From NCBI RefSeq assembly GCF_022346545.1, contig NZ_JAKRNU010000006.1, positions 62,001-126,000 on the forward strand: DNA of 64,000 nt, read 5' to 3'. The number at the start of each line of letters is the position of its first letter. Within the stretch, counting starts at the first letter, position 1. Positions 8,057-16,237 of this stretch are shown here, piece by piece. Under the pieces are notes generated by a model that saw nothing but the letters and a program-made list of their open reading frames with translations, did no database searches and was not told the origin of the DNA. The DNA is from Sporosarcina sp. ACRSM. GTDB lineage: Bacteria > Bacillota > Bacilli > Bacillales_A > Planococcaceae. The translations under genes and the position numbers were made by a program.

Positions 8057-9496
8057 TCAATTTCGATTAAACACAACAAGTTTCAATTCCATCATATCTT
8101 CCATGGCATACTTGATTCCTTCCCTGCCTGTACCACTTTCTTTTACACCACCATATGGCATATGGTCCACACGGAAGGTAGGGATGTCGTTAATCATCAC
8201 GCCTCCGACATGAAGCTTTTCAGCAGCATCCAGCGCTGTATGCACGTTATTTGTATAAACGCCCGCTTGAAGGCCAAACTTCGAATCATTCACTTGTTCA
8301 ATCGCTTCTTTAACCGATTGACATTTGTTTAAAATGACGATCGGAGCAAATACTTCCTGACATGATACTTTCATCGACGTATCGGCATTCAAAATGACTG
8401 TAGGATGTAGAATATTCCCTGTAGATGTACCTCCAACTGCCACTTCTGCCCCGCTCTTTTTCGCCTCATCAATCCAATTCAATGAACGTTCGACATCCCC
8501 TTTGGAAATGAGTGCGGACACGACAGTTTGAGGATCTAATGGGTCACCTATTTGAACTTTGCGCGTAGCTTCCACAAATTTTTCAACAAACGCATCGTAG
8601 ACACGCTCATGAATATAGACACGTTGCAATGAAATACAGACTTGTCCTTGATTGGCATAAGCACCTGCTACACAGCGGGCGACGACTTTATCCAGATCGA
8701 CGTCTTCATCAATAATAACGGCCGCATTCGATCCAAGCTCTAACGTGACACGTTTCAAACCGGCTTTGTTGCGGATGCCAATTCCAACAGCTGGGCTTCC
8801 TGTAAATGTAATCGCAGCAATTCGATCATCCGTGACAAGTTTGTCACCGATTAGCTGTCCACTACCCGATACGACATTAAGCGCTCCTGCAGGCAATCCG
8901 GCTTCTTTCAATAACTCTGCTAAGAAATAGGAGGATAGCGGCGTTTGACTTGCGGGTTTTAACACAACTGTGTTTCCAGTAGCGATTGCCGGCCCCACTT
9001 TATGTGCCACCAAATTCATCGGAAAGTTAAAAGGCGTAATCGCACCTATTACGCCAATCGGTTCATGTACGGTATAGGCAATGCGATTTTCTCCGCTCGG
9101 CACCGCGTCCAGAGGCAATGTTTCTCCGTAAATACGTTTCGCTTCTTCAGCTGCAAATTTGTATGTTTGAATCGTACGTTTCACTTCATCTCTTGCCGTT
9201 GTAATCGGCTTAGCAGCTTCTTTAGCAATAATTTCCGCCGCCTCTTCTGAACGTTCTTCCAGCGAAGAGACCAATCGTTCAAGAATGGCTGCACGCTCAT
9301 GAGCTGGCATGGCAGCCATTATCTTAGTAGCACGATAAGCAGCTTCGATCGCTTCATCCACTTCAGCTTCATTGGCAACCGGAACATGGGCAATTGTGTC
9401 GTTTGAATAAGGGGAAGTTAAAGCTTTGTAACCTGCAGCTTCCTTCCATTCATTATTAATAAATAAATGTTTTTTCACTTCAGTTTGTGTAGTCAT
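8057..9496 (-). CDS. NAD(P)-dependent aldehyde dehydrogenase, probable succinate-semialdehyde dehydrogenase of the hpa pathway
   Basis: A 479-residue aldehyde dehydrogenase. The cofactor-site Asn lies in ITPFNFPMN, the general-base Glu in TLELGSNAAV and the nucleophilic Cys in NQGQVCISLQRV. ATG 9494-9496 follows AAAGGGATGG; the six-codon extension upstream has no site. Retro-aldol cleavage in this pathway yields pyruvate and succinate semialdehyde, and the other aldehyde dehydrogenase of the operon (13552-15066) has the HpaE features, so this one probably oxidises succinate semialdehyde to succinate. The CISLQRV form of the active site also resembles lactaldehyde- and glyceraldehyde-phosphate-type dehydrogenases, so the substrate is inferred from context. 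Confidence 0.85.
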   Translation of the reverse strand: MTTQTEVKKHLFINNEWKEAAGYKALTSPYSNDTIAHVPVANEAEVDEAIEAAYRATKIMAAMPAHERAAILERLVSSLEERSEEAAEIIAKEAAKPITTARDEVKRTIQTYKFAAEEAKRIYGETLPLDAVPSGENRIAYTVHEPIGVIGAITPFNFPMNLVAHKVGPAIATGNTVVLKPASQTPLSSYFLAELLKEAGLPAGALNVVSGSGQLIGDKLVTDDRIAAITFTGSPAVGIGIRNKAGLKRVTLELGSNAAVIIDEDVDLDKVVARCVAGAYANQGQVCISLQRVYIHERVYDAFVEKFVEATRKVQIGDPLDPQTVVSALISKGDVERSLNWIDEAKKSGAEVAVGGTSTGNILHPTVILNADTSMKVSCQEVFAPIVILNKCQSVKEAIEQVNDSKFGLQAGVYTNNVHTALDAAEKLHVGGVMINDIPTFRVDHMPYGGVKESGTGREGIKYAMEDMMELKLVVFNRN

Positions 9497-9568
9497 TTGT
9501 CCATCCCTTTCCATTCCCCAAAATTGGACGCTGCATCAAGTTAAATCATAGGGCATACTAGCATTCAT

Positions 9569-9592
9569 CCCGCCACTCATAAAAGTGGCGGG
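9569..9592. other. Intercistronic hairpin between ribF-like and aldehyde dehydrogenase genes
   Basis: CCCGCCACT and AGTGGCGGG form a perfect 9-bp stem with a 6-nt loop, unusually GC-rich for this region. No T-run follows on the minus strand, so it is more likely an mRNA processing or stability element or a partial attenuator than a full terminator. Confidence 0.5.
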
Positions 9593-9619
9593 AATTTTGC
9601 AGCCGAATCATGTTGAAGT

Positions 9620-10516
9620 TTATATGGCTCTTTCTTCTGGATAGGCATATTCATAGATTCCATATGCTTCGTTTTGCTTACCGTACAAAAAGTCAATCCA
9701 ATGGATTTCTATACTTTTTTGTAAAGTGTTCGGTGAGCAATGATGTATCCTAATTAACAAGGTTGAACCTTGATCACTCCATGTCATTTGGTGACATGTT
9801 CCAGCATATACTTGACCGTCAATTTCCACTTCTACCCGGTATGTGCCTAACCTAGGCAATCGGTATAATGGATCAACATTTACTTTTACAAATTGATCGT
9901 TGTTATAGAAAAAGGCGTTTTGCTTCACTTCGCCCTTCACTTTATAAAAATCGCCAAGATAGGCAGGCACTTCATCTACACTACCTTCTGCAAGTAACTG
10001 TCGAATGGCGGTTGAACTGATTTTTTCACATTCAAAATCTATTTTTTGTACTTTTGTGACTGCGAATCTCCCACCACCGTGCTCGTACAACGTCTCCATA
10101 GACCCTGCTCCTTTAGAGCCGTAATGGTAGTCAAATCCAGCTACAACATGAACACATTTAAGTTTACTTATGTAGCTTTCAACAAAATCTTCTGGAGAGA
10201 GGCGAGCAAAATCTTGGGTGAATTCGACAATAAACAGTTTCTCAACACCTAGGCTTTCAAATCGTTCCGTCTTTAATGGTAGCGGTGTCAAGTACGTCAT
10301 CGGTCCTTGATCAGGAAACAAAATGTCTTTCGGATGAGGATAAAATGTCATCACTCCGAATGTACATTGCTCTTTTTCAGCTATCTCTTTTGCTTGTTGT
10401 AAAATTCCTTGGTGTCCAAGATGTACGCCATCAAAGAATCCCAATGCAAGTACACATGATTTCATTTCGGCTACCACTTCTGATGAAACTCCCTGTTTAA
10501 TGTGAATGATTTCCAT
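9620..10516 (-). CDS. RibF-like FAD synthetase (FMN adenylyltransferase) with degenerate kinase domain
   Basis: A 298-residue protein. The N-terminal nucleotidyl transferase half (about 15-185) carries the full FAD-synthetase signatures: ALGFFDGVHLGHQG with the HxGH nucleotide motif, MTFYPHPKDILFP and EKISSTAIRQLL. The C-terminal half is RibF-shaped (FYKVKGEV ... RLPRLGTYRVEVEIDGQVY) but lacks the flavokinase PTAN motif and surrounding glycines, so it probably cannot phosphorylate riboflavin. It sits between hpaC and the aldehyde dehydrogenase, with 23 bp to hpaC. This fits local supply of FAD for the HpaB/HpaC monooxygenase. A housekeeping RibF must exist elsewhere, since this copy should make only FAD from FMN. 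Confidence 0.82.
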   Translation of the reverse strand: MEIIHIKQGVSSEVVAEMKSCVLALGFFDGVHLGHQGILQQAKEIAEKEQCTFGVMTFYPHPKDILFPDQGPMTYLTPLPLKTERFESLGVEKLFIVEFTQDFARLSPEDFVESYISKLKCVHVVAGFDYHYGSKGAGSMETLYEHGGGRFAVTKVQKIDFECEKISSTAIRQLLAEGSVDEVPAYLGDFYKVKGEVKQNAFFYNNDQFVKVNVDPLYRLPRLGTYRVEVEIDGQVYAGTCHQMTWSDQGSTLLIRIHHCSPNTLQKSIEIHWIDFLYGKQNEAYGIYEYAYPEERAI

Positions 10517-10539
10517 TTACTGCACCTCTCTTCCCGAGA

Positions 10540-11013
10540 TTAGATCAATTGCGTTTCGGCAAGCTTCCCATATTTTCCTTCATAGAATGTAAGGGGCTTC
10601 CCATCGCGTAGAACAATGTCTTCTACTTCCCCGATAAACAATGTGTGATCCCCTACAATTTGCGTGCCATACACTTTGCAAACAACATTTGCAAGTGCGT
10701 CTTTTACGACCGGAACACCTTGAATCGTGTCTAAATCCGCTTCCCGGTTCTCTTTCAGCTGGCCTGCAAAGAGCATGGATACTTCTTGCTGTTGTTCTGA
10801 CAAGATGTTGACGGCAAACTTTCCAGATTCCCGAATTTTATCGAGCATACGTGCCTTCTCGCCAATCGAGACAACGATCAATCTCGGATTAAGCGATACC
10901 GACATAAAAGCGTTAGCCGTCATGCCATGCGGCTCGCCGCCGTGATCCGTCGTAATGACGGTCACGCCTGTCGCGAATTTCCCCATGGCATTTCGAAATG
11001 TACGATCATCCAT
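10540..11013 (-). CDS. hpaC: Flavin reductase component of 4-hydroxyphenylacetate 3-monooxygenase
   Basis: A 157-residue NAD(P)H:flavin oxidoreductase of the split-barrel flavin reductase family, supplying reduced FAD to HpaB. MGKFATGVTVITTDHGG, GMTANAFMSVSLNPRL and FAVNILSEQQ are the flavin-binding signatures, and DHTLFIGEVEDI with a closing LTFYEGKYGKL are typical of HpaC. ATG 11011-11013 has GGAGG 9 nt upstream; the five-codon extension does not. It lies 26 bp after hpaD and 23 bp before the ribF-like gene. Confidence 0.94.
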   Translation of the reverse strand: MDDRTFRNAMGKFATGVTVITTDHGGEPHGMTANAFMSVSLNPRLIVVSIGEKARMLDKIRESGKFAVNILSEQQQEVSMLFAGQLKENREADLDTIQGVPVVKDALANVVCKVYGTQIVGDHTLFIGEVEDIVLRDGKPLTFYEGKYGKLAETQLI

Positions 11014-11039
11014 TTGAAATTCCTCCATTCATGTAGTAC

Positions 11040-12023
11040 TTATAGAGCAAATTCTGGCTTACGTTGTTCAAGGTTTGGATCGATGCGAGCTACTGGTTCA
11101 CCTGTTTCAATATCTAGGAACGTAGAAGTTTCATTGAACCAGCTATCTGGCGCTTTTGCTCCCCAGAACGTTTGACGTCGTGGATCATTCAAGTCCCATT
11201 TGATTGGCTCGTTATCCCGATCGGCTGTTAAGTAATCGCCACTGTATAGTTCGATACGATAACCATCCGGATCTCTCAAATAAAGGAAGAATGCGTTGGA
11301 TAAACCATGTCGTCCTGGTCCACGCTCAATATTACTCGCGTAACCGAGAGAAGCCATCACGTCACAGCAATGAATTAAAGCTAATGGATCTGGCAATGAA
11401 AAAGCAACGTGGTGAAGACTTGGTCCATTACCGTTCATAAATGCCTGATCATGGACTGTCTGTTTGCGGTGAAGCCATGCAGCCCAAACGCGCTCATCTT
11501 CTGTCGTCGTGTATTCTGAACAAGCAAATCCAAGCTCATTTTTGAAGAAGTCATAGGCTTTCTGAACATCAGGAACAGCACAGTTCACATGGTCAATGCG
11601 CAAAACTTTGGCACCTTTGTACAATTCGTAACGTTGAAGCATGCGCTCAGCATCGTCCATTTCCGCATAAAATTCAAGTGGCAAGTTGGAAATATCATGT
11701 ACATGTAGTGCACGTCCAAGCGCGTGTTGTGTGCCTTTCTCAAGCCATTTTGTTTTCAAACCTTTTGATTTGAATAGTTTTTCCAACTCATCAAGATCTG
11801 CATCTTTTTCCACTCTGTAGCCTAGAGCATGAACGCCTGGCTTGTCGGATTTCTTGAGTACTAAGCTATGGTGCTTACGCTCCTCAAGTCCTCTTAAATA
11901 TACATACTCATCATTGCTTTCTGTTTCGATGAAGCCAAGAGCATTTAAGTAAAATGCTTTTGATACTTCTAAATCTTTTACATTAAGAATGGTTCTTCCA
12001 ATACGGATAATATTGAAGTTCAT
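11040..12023 (-). CDS. hpaD: 3,4-dihydroxyphenylacetate 2,3-dioxygenase (extradiol, VOC fold)
   Basis: A 327-residue ring-cleaving dioxygenase that opens homoprotocatechuate to 5-carboxymethyl-2-hydroxymuconate semialdehyde. It has two VOC modules; the C-terminal one carries the 2-His-1-Glu metal site in RIDHVNCAVPD, SLHHVAFSLPD and YRIELYSGDY. Substrate-site residues are likely in the RGPGRHGLSNAFFLYLRDPDG segment. Sequence style and length match the Brevibacterium and Arthrobacter enzymes (HPCD/MndD) rather than the unrelated LigB-type HpaD of enterics; members use Fe(II) or Mn(II), which cannot be told apart here. AAGGGGG stands 9 nt before the ATG. It is 27 bp downstream of hpaB. Confidence 0.95.
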   Translation of the reverse strand: MNFNIIRIGRTILNVKDLEVSKAFYLNALGFIETESNDEYVYLRGLEERKHHSLVLKKSDKPGVHALGYRVEKDADLDELEKLFKSKGLKTKWLEKGTQHALGRALHVHDISNLPLEFYAEMDDAERMLQRYELYKGAKVLRIDHVNCAVPDVQKAYDFFKNELGFACSEYTTTEDERVWAAWLHRKQTVHDQAFMNGNGPSLHHVAFSLPDPLALIHCCDVMASLGYASNIERGPGRHGLSNAFFLYLRDPDGYRIELYSGDYLTADRDNEPIKWDLNDPRRQTFWGAKAPDSWFNETSTFLDIETGEPVARIDPNLEQRKPEFAL

Positions 12024-12050
12024 AATTGTTTCCCCCTTGTGAGTTGTTTT

Positions 12051-13520
12051 TTAGTTTTTTGCTAGTTCTTCTGAACGCTCAAGAAACTCTTTTACGCGGT
12101 CAACGTATTCCTGTTTGTCGTAGCCATTATAAAGCGCGCTTGCCATTCTGATTGGATCGCCGAAGAAGAAACGCTCGTAAAGTGTTTGACGGGAACCGAA
12201 TGTGCTGATACAAACATCCCATGCCAAACGGTACAACTTCACACGGTCATATGCATTACCTGTAGCGGACTGCAAGTATTTATCAAGATCTGGTCTAATT
12301 TCAGAGTTGAAGTCGGTTTCAGATGGAATCGCCATCAAACCGCTTGCGCCCATAAGTTGCATGATTTCAGTGAAACGTGGGTAGATTTTCGGGAAGTAAT
12401 GGCGCGCAACGTTTAATGGTCCGAAGTCCGGAGTCATCGTGCCCCATTTATCCAATTTGGCATTCGCTTCGGCTGCAACGACATACGCTTTCATCGTTTC
12501 GAGTGCGATAATGACTTCTGAAATTTTCTCTTGGATATGCTGGTACTGACCAATATTGATCGTCTCAGCCATCAATTGAAGAATCCCTAGAATAAACTCT
12601 GTTTTCACGATGTTTTTGGAGACAACTTGATGTGTCATATGAACAACAGCATTACTTTCGTTGTAAGCTTGGTTACAAACATTGACGTCACCTAGGTTGA
12701 ACACGCGATCCCAAGGAACTACAACATCATCGAACACAACGATTGTATCCATTTCTTCAAAACGTGATCCCAACGGATGATCAAAATTGGATTTGCCATA
12801 GTCAAATGACTCTCGGCAAATGAATTTCAAGCCCGGTGTATTATTCGGAATGGAGAACGCGTAAGCATATGGATTTTCCTCTTCCGACTGTTTCAATAAC
12901 GTAGATGGGAATACCATGATTTCATCTGTAATTCCGCCTTGCGTTGCTAGTAGACGCGCGCCTTTAATGACAACACCTTCAGACGTTTTTTCTTTAATTC
13001 TTGCTGCGATATATGGATCTGGTAGTTTGTCGAGTGTGACGCTGCGATTCACTTGTGGCTGGATTAACGTATGTGTGAGCGATAAGTCGTTTTCACGGCA
13101 GTACTCTAAGTAATCTTTCATGTTTCTTTCATAGATGGAGTCTTGCGTGCCGAACATTTCCGCGGCTGCTCCATAAGCCATCATGCCGACGTTAATATAG
13201 TCAGGGGATCGTCCCATCATCCCATTGTTATGTTTCGCCCATTCTTGCATCATTTTGCGACGCATTTCCAAGTCTTCTTTTGTTTTAGGCTGCATGAAAG
13301 ATGTCCCTACTCGATTCCCTGTCGTCGGTGATACATAGGTCATATAATCCTTTTTCGCTGGGTCATGCTGCAGATCATAAAGCTCGGCTTGTGTTTTCAT
13401 AACGCCTTTAAATGCTGGGTGCTCGGAGACTTTTCCTTTCACCTGCTCCCCATTAATCCACACATTTGCTTGTGCTGCATCTACTCGTTCAATATACTGC
13501 TTACCTGTTTTTGCTCCCAT
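12051..13520 (-). CDS. hpaB: 4-hydroxyphenylacetate 3-monooxygenase, oxygenase component
   Basis: A 489-residue FADH2-dependent hydroxylase with an acyl-CoA-dehydrogenase-like fold; it converts 4-hydroxyphenylacetate to 3,4-dihydroxyphenylacetate. Recognisable stretches are YIERVDAAQANVWINGE, MGRSPDYINVGMMAYG, THTLIQPQVNRS, GVVIKGARLLATQGG, the flavin-contact VVFDDVVVPWDRVFNLGD and MGASGLMAIPSETDF. ATG 13518-13520 is preceded by AAAGGGGAG; the longer in-frame extension to 13703 runs into hpaE and is not real. The reductase gene hpaC lies two genes downstream. Confidence 0.95.
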   Translation of the reverse strand: MGAKTGKQYIERVDAAQANVWINGEQVKGKVSEHPAFKGVMKTQAELYDLQHDPAKKDYMTYVSPTTGNRVGTSFMQPKTKEDLEMRRKMMQEWAKHNNGMMGRSPDYINVGMMAYGAAAEMFGTQDSIYERNMKDYLEYCRENDLSLTHTLIQPQVNRSVTLDKLPDPYIAARIKEKTSEGVVIKGARLLATQGGITDEIMVFPSTLLKQSEEENPYAYAFSIPNNTPGLKFICRESFDYGKSNFDHPLGSRFEEMDTIVVFDDVVVPWDRVFNLGDVNVCNQAYNESNAVVHMTHQVVSKNIVKTEFILGILQLMAETINIGQYQHIQEKISEVIIALETMKAYVVAAEANAKLDKWGTMTPDFGPLNVARHYFPKIYPRFTEIMQLMGASGLMAIPSETDFNSEIRPDLDKYLQSATGNAYDRVKLYRLAWDVCISTFGSRQTLYERFFFGDPIRMASALYNGYDKQEYVDRVKEFLERSEELAKN

Positions 13521-13551
13521 TTCATTCTCCCCTTTCAAGTTTCTTCTTGGA

Positions 13552-15066
13552 TTACTTCTTCTTCCCGAATTGTGGAATATGGTGATCTCCAAGGGCCACA
13601 TGAATGACTTTCGGTTCTGTATAAAATTCAAAGATTGCGTAGTGACCGCCTTCTCTTCCAATTCCACTATCTTTCGTCCCACCGAATGGGATACGAAGAT
13701 CACGAACGTTTTGCGAATTAATCCAGAGCATTCCGGCTTCTACCGCATGTGCTACACGATGCCCTTTTTTCATGTCATTTGTCCATACATATCCAGCAAG
13801 CCCATAACGGACATCATTTGCCGCTTGAATCGCTTCTTCTTCCGTTTCAAACTCAATGACGGCCATAACAGGTCCAAAAATTTCTTCCTGACACACTCGC
13901 ATATCATTTGTAGCGTTCAACAATAGTGTAGGTGGTACATAGTTACCCGCTTTCAATTCTTCAGGTACAACCGCTTGGAAGACTTCGCACCCTTCTTCTT
14001 TAGCTAATTCAATGTAGTGTTTCACTTTATTGAAATGCTCTGTTTCGATTAATGGACCAAGCTCTGTAGATGGATCCAACGGGTCACCGATTTTAATGTT
14101 CAGTACACGTTCTTTTAGCTTTTCAACAAATTTATCTTTAATATTCTTGTGTACGAAAACGCGTGAGTTGGCTGTGCAACGTTCACCGTTGAATGAGAAG
14201 ATTCCCCAAACCGCCGCATCGAGCGCACGATCGAAATCTGCATCGTCAAAAATAATGAGTGGTGATTTCCCACCAAGTTCCATCGATGTCTTTTTCAATG
14301 TATCCGCTGAGTTTTTAATAATCGTTGAACCCGTCGTCGTTTCGCCTGTAAACGAAATCGCTTTCACGTCGGGGTGCTTAACGAGTGCATCTCCCGCCGT
14401 TTCGCCAAATCCATGAACGACATTGAAGACACCTGCTGGAAGGTCGGCTTTGTGAATGATTTCTGCTAGCTTGTTGGCTGTTAGCGGAGAAAGCTCGGCC
14501 GGTTTGAGTACAACAGTGTTTCCTGTTGCGAGCGCAGGTGCCACTTTCCACGTTTCAAGCATAAACGGCGCATTCCAAGGTGTGATTAAACCAACTACGC
14601 CAAGCGGTTTATACACTGTGTAGTTAATAAAATCTTCATCAACCGGATAAGATTCACCGTGTAGTTTTGTTTCCACCATACGTGCGTAAAAACGGAAGTT
14701 TTCAGCCGCACGCGCTGCCTGATTTTTAGTTTGACTAATTGGAAGTCCTGTATCAATCGACTCCAGCAAAGCAATTTCTTCAGCTTCTTCGTCAATCAGA
14801 TCAGCAATCCGATTGATATAAACGAGGCGCTCTTTCACTTTCAACTTGCCCCACGGCCCTTGCTCAAAAGCTTCTTTTGCCGCCTTCACCGCTTCTTCGA
14901 TGTCTTCTTTTCGGCCTTCAGCGATGTTATTGATTGTTTCATTCGTAAAAGGACTGCGGTTGGCATAACTTGTTTTCCCTTGACCGCCCGTGAATTCCCC
15001 ATTTATGTAAAGCTTGACATCGTCCACTTTCACTTGCTTCGTTTCATGTGTAATTGTCGTTTGCAT
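13552..15066 (-). CDS. hpaE: 5-carboxymethyl-2-hydroxymuconate-semialdehyde dehydrogenase
   Basis: A 504-residue NAD+-dependent aldehyde dehydrogenase that oxidises the ring-cleavage product of HpaD. VGLITPWNAPFMLETWK holds the cofactor Asn, SMELGGKSPLIIFDD the base Glu and FNGERCTANSRVFVH the nucleophilic Cys; GERCTANSR is characteristic of HpaE and related semialdehyde dehydrogenases. ATG at 15064-15066 has GGAG 10 nt upstream. It follows the dapA-like gene after a spacer containing a perfect hairpin (15093-15123) and precedes hpaB by 31 bp. Confidence 0.93.
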   Translation of the reverse strand: MQTTITHETKQVKVDDVKLYINGEFTGGQGKTSYANRSPFTNETINNIAEGRKEDIEEAVKAAKEAFEQGPWGKLKVKERLVYINRIADLIDEEAEEIALLESIDTGLPISQTKNQAARAAENFRFYARMVETKLHGESYPVDEDFINYTVYKPLGVVGLITPWNAPFMLETWKVAPALATGNTVVLKPAELSPLTANKLAEIIHKADLPAGVFNVVHGFGETAGDALVKHPDVKAISFTGETTTGSTIIKNSADTLKKTSMELGGKSPLIIFDDADFDRALDAAVWGIFSFNGERCTANSRVFVHKNIKDKFVEKLKERVLNIKIGDPLDPSTELGPLIETEHFNKVKHYIELAKEEGCEVFQAVVPEELKAGNYVPPTLLLNATNDMRVCQEEIFGPVMAVIEFETEEEAIQAANDVRYGLAGYVWTNDMKKGHRVAHAVEAGMLWINSQNVRDLRIPFGGTKDSGIGREGGHYAIFEFYTEPKVIHVALGDHHIPQFGKKK

Positions 15067-15092
15067 AACTATCACGCTCCTTTTTTGATTTG

Positions 15093-15123
15093 CTAGTTCC
15101 CTTTTGATTTAAAAGGGAACTAG
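15093..15123. other. Perfect 13-bp hairpin between dapA-like gene and hpaE
   Basis: CTAGTTCCCTTTT and AAAAGGGAACTAG form a perfect stem with a 5-nt loop. On the minus strand no T-run follows, so it is best read as an intra-operon element that stabilises or processes the mRNA and lets the first gene be expressed at a different level from the rest. Confidence 0.55.
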
Positions 15124-15150
15124 TAATATACATGAACTTATTTTCTACAA

Positions 15151-16086
15151 TTACTTAACCGCGACACCTTCAGGTAGAATGTTGTACTGTTTGAGTACTT
15201 CGCGAATTTCATCTTGTAAAGCTTGAGATGGCAGATCCATCGGCTTGCGCAATACTGGAGCGATTTTGCCCATCATGCCTAGAGCAGCCTTGGCCGGAGC
15301 CGGGTTTGTATCCTTAAAGAGGATGTCATTCAAATTCATCAACTTATAGTGAAGGTCAAGTGCTCTTTCCGTATCGCCTTCCATCCATGCAGTGTGCATT
15401 TCAGCAACTTCAGCTGGTGCTACGTTGGATGTAGCACTAATGGATCCAGCGCCGCCGATTGTCAGCATCGGGTAGCAAAGAAGCTCGATTCCGGAGTATA
15501 GTTGGAAGTCTCTTCCACATTCCAACATCACGCGGTTGACATGTTCAAAGTCTTTGTTCGCTTCTTTCACCCCGATAATATTCGAGCAATCTTCCACGAG
15601 GCGTTTCATTGTGCCAACTTCCATATTGACCCCAGTGCGCCCCGGAATGTTGTAAATGATGATTGGAATATCTACAGAGTCTGCAACGGTTTTAAAGTGC
15701 TTGTAAAGACCACTTTGGTTCGGTCTGTTGTAGTAAGGAACAATGACCATCGCCGCATCTGCGCCCATTTCTTGTGCCGCTTTTGTGAGGCGAAGCGTTT
15801 CTGCATGATTTACAGAACCTGTGCCCGGAGCAAATGGTACGCGACCGTCAATTGCTTTAATGGCAGTTTCCATAACTGTCTCGCGTTCTTCCACTGTTAA
15901 GGAGCTCGGTTCCCCGGAAGTACCTGTTACTGAAATTCCATGGCTACCACTTTCGATTTGCCAATTTATTAAACTTTTGAATGTCTCTAAGTCAAGACTT
16001 TCATCTTCTTTAAACGGTGTAATGACAGGGGCGATTGACCCTCTTAGTTTTTCTCTTGCTTCTTGAATTTTAGATTGCTTAGACAT
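15151..16086 (-). CDS. DapA-family aldolase/lyase, candidate hydratase-aldolase of the hpa pathway
   Basis: A 311-residue class I aldolase of the DapA/NAL superfamily. GSIAPVITPFKEDESLD and TGTSGEPSSLTVEER form the N-terminal substrate loop, IIYNIPGRTGVNM holds the catalytic Tyr, and NIIGVKEANKD the Schiff-base Lys. It is the first gene of the hpa operon and is divergent from a LysR gene. Because no hpaH hydratase or HpcH/HpaI aldolase is present, this enzyme probably performs retro-aldol cleavage to pyruvate and succinate semialdehyde. It may also add water, as the related NahE-type hydratase-aldolases do. A true dihydrodipicolinate synthase is unlikely from context and from the GTSGE loop (GTTGE is usual). 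Confidence 0.82.
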   Translation of the reverse strand: MSKQSKIQEAREKLRGSIAPVITPFKEDESLDLETFKSLINWQIESGSHGISVTGTSGEPSSLTVEERETVMETAIKAIDGRVPFAPGTGSVNHAETLRLTKAAQEMGADAAMVIVPYYNRPNQSGLYKHFKTVADSVDIPIIIYNIPGRTGVNMEVGTMKRLVEDCSNIIGVKEANKDFEHVNRVMLECGRDFQLYSGIELLCYPMLTIGGAGSISATSNVAPAEVAEMHTAWMEGDTERALDLHYKLMNLNDILFKDTNPAPAKAALGMMGKIAPVLRKPMDLPSQALQDEIREVLKQYNILPEGVAVK

Positions 16087-16129
16087 GCTTATCGCTCATC
16101 CCTTCCCGAAAATTAGTATATTTCTGAAT

Positions 16130-16143
16130 TGGTATCGCTTACA
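16130..16143. promoter_or_regulatory. cre-like site in the divergent hpa/lysR control region
   Basis: TGGTATCGCTTACA; its reverse complement TGTAAGCGATACCA matches the cre consensus at 13 of 14 positions. It lies 44 bp upstream of the dapA-like start in the 151-bp spacer shared with the LysR gene. The spacer also has repeated GTATC elements at 16132 and 16156 that could be LysR contacts, but no convincing -35 box for the operon, consistent with an activator-dependent promoter. Confidence 0.5.
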
Positions 16144-16237
16144 GTTTTATAGTATCATTGAGGTTGTAATATTAAAAATACTTAAAAAGTTGATGTCCCA
16201 TATGAAAATCATATGCATTATTCCAGGAGGGATTGAT

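Noticed and set aside
13521-13703. N-terminal extension of HpaB by 61 codons
   Set aside because: It overlaps the end of hpaE, shows no homology to HpaB proteins, and an excellent ribosome binding site lies before ATG 13518-13520.
15151-16086. Housekeeping dihydrodipicolinate synthase (dapA)
   Set aside because: Its position as first gene of the hpa operon, the divergent LysR gene and the altered substrate loop point to a catabolic aldolase.
16085-16237. N-terminal extension of the LysR protein from an upstream ATG
   Set aside because: LysR proteins begin at the helix-turn-helix; AGGAGG stands 7 nt before TTG 16238, and the extension covers the divergent promoter region.
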